Source: Cognatazoarcus sp050305135
GTDB lineage: Bacteria; Pseudomonadota; Gammaproteobacteria; Burkholderiales; Rhodocyclaceae
Assembly: GCA_050305135.1 (NCBI GenBank)
Contig: JBNLET010000109.1
Coordinates: 35,827 to 99,826 of the forward strand
Direction: 5' to 3'
Length of the DNA stretch: 64,000 bases
Numbering within the stretch: position 1 is the first letter of the stretch; each line of letters begins with the position of its first letter. The position numbers were made by a program, and so were the translations under genes. The notes beneath the pieces are model-generated. The model saw only the letters and a list, made by a program, of their open reading frames with translations, searched no databases and was not told the origin of the DNA. Positions 59,844-64,000 of the stretch are shown in pieces.

Positions 59844-61664
59844 TCAGGCGGCCTTCTTGCTGTCGACGCGCATCTTGACGTAGGAGCCCGGCGCTTCCTC
59901 GATCGGCTTCAGCTTGCCCTTGGCCGGATCGCGCGGCGCGACCTTGGCATCGTCGTGGGCGGTCACCCAGTCCTGCCAGTCCACCCACCACGAACCCGAT
60001 TGCTGCTGGGTCTTGGCGAACCACTCGTCGGCGGTCTTCGGCAGCTTGGCGGCCGGATTGACCCAGAAACCGTACTTGTTGGCCACCGGCGGATTGATGA
60101 TGCCGGCGATGTGGCCGGAGCCGCCGAGCACGAAGCGGGTCGGACCGCCGAACACCGTCGCGCCCATGTAGGTGCTCTTCCACGGCGCGATGTGATCCTC
60201 GATGGCCGAGATGAAATAGCACGGGATCTTGACCTTGGACAGGTCGATCGACACGCCCTCGATCTCTACGCCGCCCGGCTCGACCAGCTTGTTCTCCATG
60301 TACATGTTGCGCAGGTAGAAGCTGTGCATCGTGGCCGGCATGCGCGTCGAATCCGAGTTCCAGTACAGCAGGTCGAACGGGAACGGATCCTTGCCCATCA
60401 GGTAGTTGTTGACGACGAAGGACCAGATCAGGTCGTTGGCCCGCAGCATGTTGAAGGTGCCGGCCATCTCCGAGCCTTCCAGGTAGCCGCGCTCGAACAT
60501 CTTCTTCTCGAGGCTGGAGACCTGCCCCTCGTCGATGAACACCCCCAGCTCGCCCGGTTCGGAGAAGTCGGTCATGGTCGTGAAGAAGGTCGCCGAGGCG
60601 ATCCGCTTCTGCTTCTTCGCCGCCAGGTAGGCGCAGGAGGTGGCCAGCAGCGTACCGCCGAGGCAGTAGCCGGCGGCGTTGATTTCCTTCTCGCCGGTCT
60701 GCTTCTCGATCTGGTCGAGCGCCGCCATCACGCCGTCCAGCACGTAGGCGTCGAAGCTCTTCTCGGCCTGCTTCTCGTCCGGGTTGACCCACGAGATGAC
60801 GAAGGTCGTGTGGCCCTGGTCCACGCACCACTTGATCAGCGAGTTCTTTTCGCGCAGATCCATGATGTAGAACTTGTTGATCCAGGGCGGCACGACCAGC
60901 AGCGGGCGCTTCAGCACCTTGTCGGTGCTCGGCGTGTATTGCAAGAGCTGCATCATTTCGTTCTGGAACACCACCTTGCCCGGCGTCGTCGCGACGTTCT
61001 TGCCGAGCTCGAAGGCCGAGGTGTCGGTCATCCGCACGCGCAGGTTGCCGCCGCCGTCCTCGATGTCGCGCAGCAGGTTGTTGAGTCCCTTGACCAGGTT
61101 CTGGCCGTGGCTCTTGACCGTCTCGCGGAACACCTCGGGGTTGGTCAGCGCGAAATTCGACGGCGACAGCGCGTCGATGTACTGGCGGGTGTAGAAATTG
61201 ACCTTCTTCTGGGTCTGCTCGTCGAGGCCATCCACGCAGCACACGGTGTCGTGGATGTGGCGTGCCGTGATCAGGTAGGACTGCTTCATGAAGTCGAACA
61301 GGAAATGCTCCTGCCACTGGTCGTCCTTGAAGCGCTTGTCGGCCTTGTCCGGCGTCGCCACCGGCGCGGCGTTCATGCCGGCGAAGCGCAGCATCGACTG
61401 CTGCCACAGCGAGAAGTAGTCCCACACCAGGTTCATCTGCGCCTGCGCCAGACGGTACGGGTTGGACAGCAGCTTGGCCATCATGTCCATGAAGGCCTGG
61501 GCAATGCCGAGTTCGTCCTGCGGCGGCGTGATGCCGCGCTTGACCTGGCGCTGCACGTGATCACTGATCAGATGCGAAGCGCGCTGCGCGACCTCGGCAT
61601 AGGTCTTGGCCAGCTCGTTCGGATCGGGCAGCTCGGCGTTGTCGGTTTCGGTGGGTGCAGCCAT
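59844..61664 (-). CDS. phaC: PhaC, class I polyhydroxyalkanoate synthase
   Basis: 606 residues. Polymerises 3-hydroxyacyl-CoA, chiefly 3-hydroxybutyryl-CoA, into storage granules. The lipase-like box GYCLGG carries the catalytic Cys (about residue 325), with the Asp in WNSDSTRMP and the His in GGSGHIAGIINPP. The length and N-terminal domain indicate class I rather than class III. CAGGAGA lies just before the ATG. phaA, phaB and phasin genes are not in the window. Confidence 0.96.
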   Translation of the reverse strand: MAAPTETDNAELPDPNELAKTYAEVAQRASHLISDHVQRQVKRGITPPQDELGIAQAFMDMMAKLLSNPYRLAQAQMNLVWDYFSLWQQSMLRFAGMNAAPVATPDKADKRFKDDQWQEHFLFDFMKQSYLITARHIHDTVCCVDGLDEQTQKKVNFYTRQYIDALSPSNFALTNPEVFRETVKSHGQNLVKGLNNLLRDIEDGGGNLRVRMTDTSAFELGKNVATTPGKVVFQNEMMQLLQYTPSTDKVLKRPLLVVPPWINKFYIMDLREKNSLIKWCVDQGHTTFVISWVNPDEKQAEKSFDAYVLDGVMAALDQIEKQTGEKEINAAGYCLGGTLLATSCAYLAAKKQKRIASATFFTTMTDFSEPGELGVFIDEGQVSSLEKKMFERGYLEGSEMAGTFNMLRANDLIWSFVVNNYLMGKDPFPFDLLYWNSDSTRMPATMHSFYLRNMYMENKLVEPGGVEIEGVSIDLSKVKIPCYFISAIEDHIAPWKSTYMGATVFGGPTRFVLGGSGHIAGIINPPVANKYGFWVNPAAKLPKTADEWFAKTQQQSGSWWVDWQDWVTAHDDAKVAPRDPAKGKLKPIEEAPGSYVKMRVDSKKAA

Positions 61665-61681
61665 TCTTGTCTTCTCCTGAG

Positions 61682-62710
61682 CTATTCGGTTCTGAGGTAA
61701 CGAATCCGCCCTTCACCGTCCTCGCTACGACGCAGGGCTCCCTGGTGAGTCAGATGATTGAGGTGGGCGATCGCCTCTCCCATCGCAAACATCACTTGAT
61801 GCGTATCGAGTGCCCTCGGAAACAGTGTCTCCAGCAGATCGCCCGCGGACCGCGGACCCTCGCACGCCGCCAGCAACTCGTCGCAGCGATCGCGGTGATG
61901 TTGCTGCAGCTGTGCGACCCTCGCTTGCAGTCCGCGAAACGGGAAGCCATGGGATGGTAGCACGAGCGTCGCCTCCGGCAAATTTTTGATGCACTGCAGC
62001 GAATCCAGAAACCAGGCCAGAGGATCGGCATGCGGCGTTGCAGCATAAACGCTCACGTTGGTGGAGATCCGAGGCAGCAGCATGTCGCCCGAAATCAGCA
62101 CCCCGAGAGCCTCGCAGTACAGCGACGCGTGTTCCGGCGAATGCCCGCGACCGACGATCACCTGCCATTCGCGCCCACCGATCTGCAGACGGTCGCCGTC
62201 GAACAGCCGCCGGTAGTGGTCCGGCAGCGCGGGCACGCCGCGGCGATAGCCATTGCCGCGCCGGAGCAGCGCCTCGCAGCGCTCGGCGTCCAGCCCGTGG
62301 GCCGCGAACTGCGCCACCATCGCCTCGCCGTCGTGGCCCGGCAGGCCGTGCCAGAAGGCCTGCCCGGAGAGGAACTCGCCGTGGGTCATGGCCAGCTCGG
62401 CACCGGTGCGGGCCCGCAGCCACTCCGCCAGGCCCAGGTGGTCCGGGTGGTAGTGGGTGACCAGGATCCGCTCGAGCGGCCGGTCGTCGAATTGCGCCAG
62501 CACGTGCGCCCAATGGGCCTTGACCTCGTCGAGGCCGTAGCCGGTGTCGACCGCCACCAGCGCGTCGCCGTCCTCCAGCAGCCACAGGTTGATGTGGTCG
62601 AGTGCGAACGGCAGCGGCATGCGCAGCCAGTGCACGCCGGGCGCCACTTGTTGCAGCATCGGCGGCGACGGCGCCTGCTGCCAAGGATAGTGCAGCGGAT
62701 TGTCGGTCAT
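61682..62710 (-). CDS. MBL-fold hydrolase with C-terminal winged-helix domain
   Basis: 342 residues. The metal site THYHPDHLG is near residue 86, with later ligands in GRGHSPEHAS (about 190), SGDMLLP (about 208) and LPSHGFPF (about 252). A C-terminal helical part (about 285-342) resembles the winged-helix tail of LACTB2-like enzymes. It sits between phaC and the liu-type genes, so action on an acyl-CoA or lactone intermediate is possible but not shown. Divergent from the MerR gene with 104 bases between. Confidence 0.87.
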   Translation of the reverse strand: MTDNPLHYPWQQAPSPPMLQQVAPGVHWLRMPLPFALDHINLWLLEDGDALVAVDTGYGLDEVKAHWAHVLAQFDDRPLERILVTHYHPDHLGLAEWLRARTGAELAMTHGEFLSGQAFWHGLPGHDGEAMVAQFAAHGLDAERCEALLRRGNGYRRGVPALPDHYRRLFDGDRLQIGGREWQVIVGRGHSPEHASLYCEALGVLISGDMLLPRISTNVSVYAATPHADPLAWFLDSLQCIKNLPEATLVLPSHGFPFRGLQARVAQLQQHHRDRCDELLAACEGPRSAGDLLETLFPRALDTHQVMFAMGEAIAHLNHLTHQGALRRSEDGEGRIRYLRTE

Positions 62711-62730
62711 CGAAGTCCCTCCGGGGAGCG

Positions 62731-62761
62731 TTGCGGCCGGCCTGTCGGCAGGCCCTATAAT
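62731..62761 (+). promoter_or_regulatory. Possible promoter of the MerR-family regulator gene
   Basis: TTGCGG (62731-62736) and a perfect TATAAT (62756-62761) are 19 bases apart, the long spacing often seen with MerR-type regulators. A GGCCTG-TCGG-CAGGCC inverted repeat (62740-62755) fills the spacer. Confidence 0.35.
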
Positions 62762-62814
62762 TCGGCGCAGGCATCGGCCTCTGGCCGGTACGATCGACTA
62801 CCACGACCAGCACC

Positions 62815-63252
62815 ATGGCCAGCGACCAGACCTACACGATCAGTCAATTGTCGCGTGAATTCGACATCACGCCACGCGCGATCCGCTTCTACGAAGACCA
62901 GGGACTGCTGCGGCCGTCGCGGCTGGGCCGCAGCCGGGTCTATTCGAAGGCCGACCGGACGCGGCTGCGCCTGACGCTGCGCGGCAAGCGCCTCGGCCTG
63001 TCGCTGGCCGAGATCCGCGAGATCATCGGCATGTACGATGGGGTGCGCAATTCGGTGCCGCAATTGAAGCGTTTCCTTTCCGTTCTCGGGGCCCGACGCG
63101 GCGCGCTCGAGCAGCAGCGCGAGGACATCGAGGCGGTGCTGGCCGAAATCGACATGCTCGAGCGCCAGTGCCGCGGCCTGCTCGGCAACGACGCGGCCGG
63201 CGCCGCCGCGGCCAAGGCCGAACTGGACGAGCGAGTTCGATCCGGCGCTTGA
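62815..63252 (+). CDS. liuR: LiuR-like MerR-family regulator
   Basis: 145 residues: N-terminal MerR winged helix (ISQLSREFDITPRAIRFYEDQGLL at about 9-32, then GRSRVYSKADRTRL) and a coiled-coil dimer helix. No metal-binding cysteines of the MerR/CueR kind are in place; the C-terminus is short. It precedes a thioesterase and the isovaleryl-CoA dehydrogenase gene, the setting of LiuR, the regulator of leucine/isovalerate degradation. A perfect palindrome lies just after the gene, ahead of the next two genes. Confidence 0.85.
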   Translation: MASDQTYTISQLSREFDITPRAIRFYEDQGLLRPSRLGRSRVYSKADRTRLRLTLRGKRLGLSLAEIREIIGMYDGVRNSVPQLKRFLSVLGARRGALEQQREDIEAVLAEIDMLERQCRGLLGNDAAGAAAAKAELDERVRSGA

Positions 63253-63267
63253 TTTTTTTGCAGTTTA

Positions 63268-63285
63268 GTTTACGTTGACGTAAAC
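63268..63285 (+). promoter_or_regulatory. Predicted LiuR operator (18-bp palindrome)
   Basis: GTTTACGTTGACGTAAAC is an exact 8-2-8 inverted repeat, with a further half site ACGTAAAC overlapping to 63291. It resembles the ACGTnnACGTAA-type boxes described for LiuR. It is 24 bases before the thioesterase ATG and 16 after the MerR stop, where it can control the thioesterase and dehydrogenase genes. Confidence 0.8.
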
Positions 63286-63308
63286 GTAAACACCGCGAGC
63301 GGACGATC

Positions 63309-63794
63309 ATGAGTGGCAGCATCGACGAATCGGGCTTCCAGCCGGCCGACCCGCAGTTCGAGCAGCGGGTGCGGGAGAGCTTCGAGCGCCAGCCGGCGAT
63401 GGTGCTGATCGGCGCCAGGCTACTGCGGGTCGCGCCTGGCCACAGCGAGATCGAGCTCGACAGCCGGCACGAACTGACCCAGCAGCACGGCTACGTGCAT
63501 GGCGGCATCGTCGGCATGATCGCCGACAACGCGGCCGGCTTTGCCGCCGCCAGCCTGGTGCCTGCGGGCACCAGTGTGCTGACGGTGGAATACAAGCTGA
63601 ACCTGCTGGCGCCGGCCGACGGCGAGCGGCTGGTGGCGCGCGGCGAGGTGGTCCGCCCCGGACGCACGCTGCTCGTCACGCGTGCCGAGGTGTTTGCGCT
63701 GCGGCAACAAAAATGGACGTTGTGCGCTCTGATGCAGCAAACCATCATGGCAATGCACGGCAAGGCCGAGCGCGAGCATCGGCCGGCGGACTGA
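63309..63794 (+). CDS. PaaI-type hotdog thioesterase
   Basis: 161 residues with one hotdog domain. HGYVHGGIVGMIADNAAG (about 59-76) has the HGG and acidic residue of the PaaI/DUF4442-type acyl-CoA thioesterases, and LTVEYKLNLLAPADGE is the usual second strand. It lies between the LiuR-like regulator and isovaleryl-CoA dehydrogenase, 26 bases before the latter, and may release CoA from stalled branched-chain acyl-CoA intermediates. Confidence 0.85.
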   Translation: MSGSIDESGFQPADPQFEQRVRESFERQPAMVLIGARLLRVAPGHSEIELDSRHELTQQHGYVHGGIVGMIADNAAGFAAASLVPAGTSVLTVEYKLNLLAPADGERLVARGEVVRPGRTLLVTRAEVFALRQQKWTLCALMQQTIMAMHGKAEREHRPAD

Positions 63795-63820
63795 CAGCAA
63801 CGACAACGGGAGACACCACT

Positions 63821-64000
63821 ATGAACCTGCCCAGCCTGGATTTCGGCCTCGGCGAAACTATCGAGATGCTGCGCGACACGGTGCAGTCCTTTGCCGCCAA
63901 CGAGATCGCGCCGCGCGCGGAAGCGATCGACCGCGACAACGAATTTCCCGCCGACCTGTGGCAGAAGCTCGGCGAGCTGGGCCTGCACGGCATGACCGTC
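63821..64000 (+). CDS. liuA: Isovaleryl-CoA dehydrogenase, N-terminal part
   Basis: The first 60 codons are in the window. The protein starts MNLPSLDFGLGETIEMLRDTV, then SFAANEIAPRAEAIDRDNEFP and LWQKLGELGLHGMTV, which match isovaleryl-CoA dehydrogenase closely. It oxidises isovaleryl-CoA in leucine breakdown. GGGAGA lies before the ATG. The gene continues past the right edge; liuB, liuC and liuD are probably further on. Confidence 0.9.
   Translation, partial: MNLPSLDFGLGETIEMLRDTVQSFAANEIAPRAEAIDRDNEFPADLWQKLGELGLHGMTV

Overview
The window is a 64 kb piece of a high-GC Proteobacterial chromosome, most likely a betaproteobacterium (Rhodocyclales or a close relative). The grounds are the HslV N-terminus (short propeptide before the Thr nucleophile), the order polA / DUF2782 / thrB / BPSS1780-type membrane protein / nadD / rsfS / rlmH / maf / rng, a class I PHA synthase, a diheme cytochrome c4-like protein and a LiuR-type MerR regulator next to an isovaleryl-CoA dehydrogenase. 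This is inference from gene families; no rRNA is present. Coding density is above 90 percent and I see no insertion sequence, prophage, integrase or CRISPR array.

Layout. 1-3790 (minus): STAS protein, hslV, hslU and the first part of an AEC-type transporter. 4029-9108 (plus): a complete ybgC-tolQRAB-pal-cpoB cell-envelope operon, followed within a few bases by queE-queC (7-deazaguanine/queuosine). 10542-10705: a compact tRNA-Lys(UUU) unit with a near-consensus promoter and an intrinsic terminator. 10881-14093: two small proteins, glutathione reductase, cytochrome c4 and a CBS protein. 14226-16573: cobT-cobS-cobC, the nucleotide-loop end of cobalamin synthesis. 16694-27564: eleven closely packed plus-strand genes for lipopolysaccharide core or surface glycan (CX5R phosphatase, MsbA-like ABC transporter, sialyltransferase-like enzyme, O-antigen ligase-like protein, two GT9 and three GT4 transferases, polysaccharide deacetylase), met head-on by dgkA. 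28118-33189: two translationally coupled PAS sensors, the second a six-PAS GGDEF-EAL protein.

33246-37834: DUF2721 protein, a small exported repeat protein, polA and a LOG-family protein. 37895-46804: housekeeping genes thrB, nadD, rsfS, rlmH, maf, rng, a UbiA-type prenyltransferase, HAD phosphatase, GST and ruvA. 46838-50029 (minus): an unusual three-gene exported set (helical protein, double PilJ-N protein, Tat multicopper oxidase). 50139-51974: sppA. 52085-54796: lipoprotein, subtilisin-like protease with a Gly-rich/TM/Arg tail resembling GlyGly-CTERM, and a PilZ protein. 54813-58997 (minus): TAXI-TRAP transporter with a UspA protein. 59321-62710 (minus): orphan PIN protein, phaC and an MBL-fold hydrolase. 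62815-64000: LiuR-like regulator, a perfect 18-bp palindrome, a PaaI-type thioesterase and the start of isovaleryl-CoA dehydrogenase.

Most genes are ordinary housekeeping or envelope genes. The least explained parts are the EGD-repeat protein (33733-34122), the PilJ-N/multicopper oxidase set (46838-50029), the lipoprotein-protease-PilZ set (52085-54796), the duplicated helix-STAS protein (2636-3790) and the PAS sensor pair (28118-33189). None proves a new system; they are the best candidates to look at.
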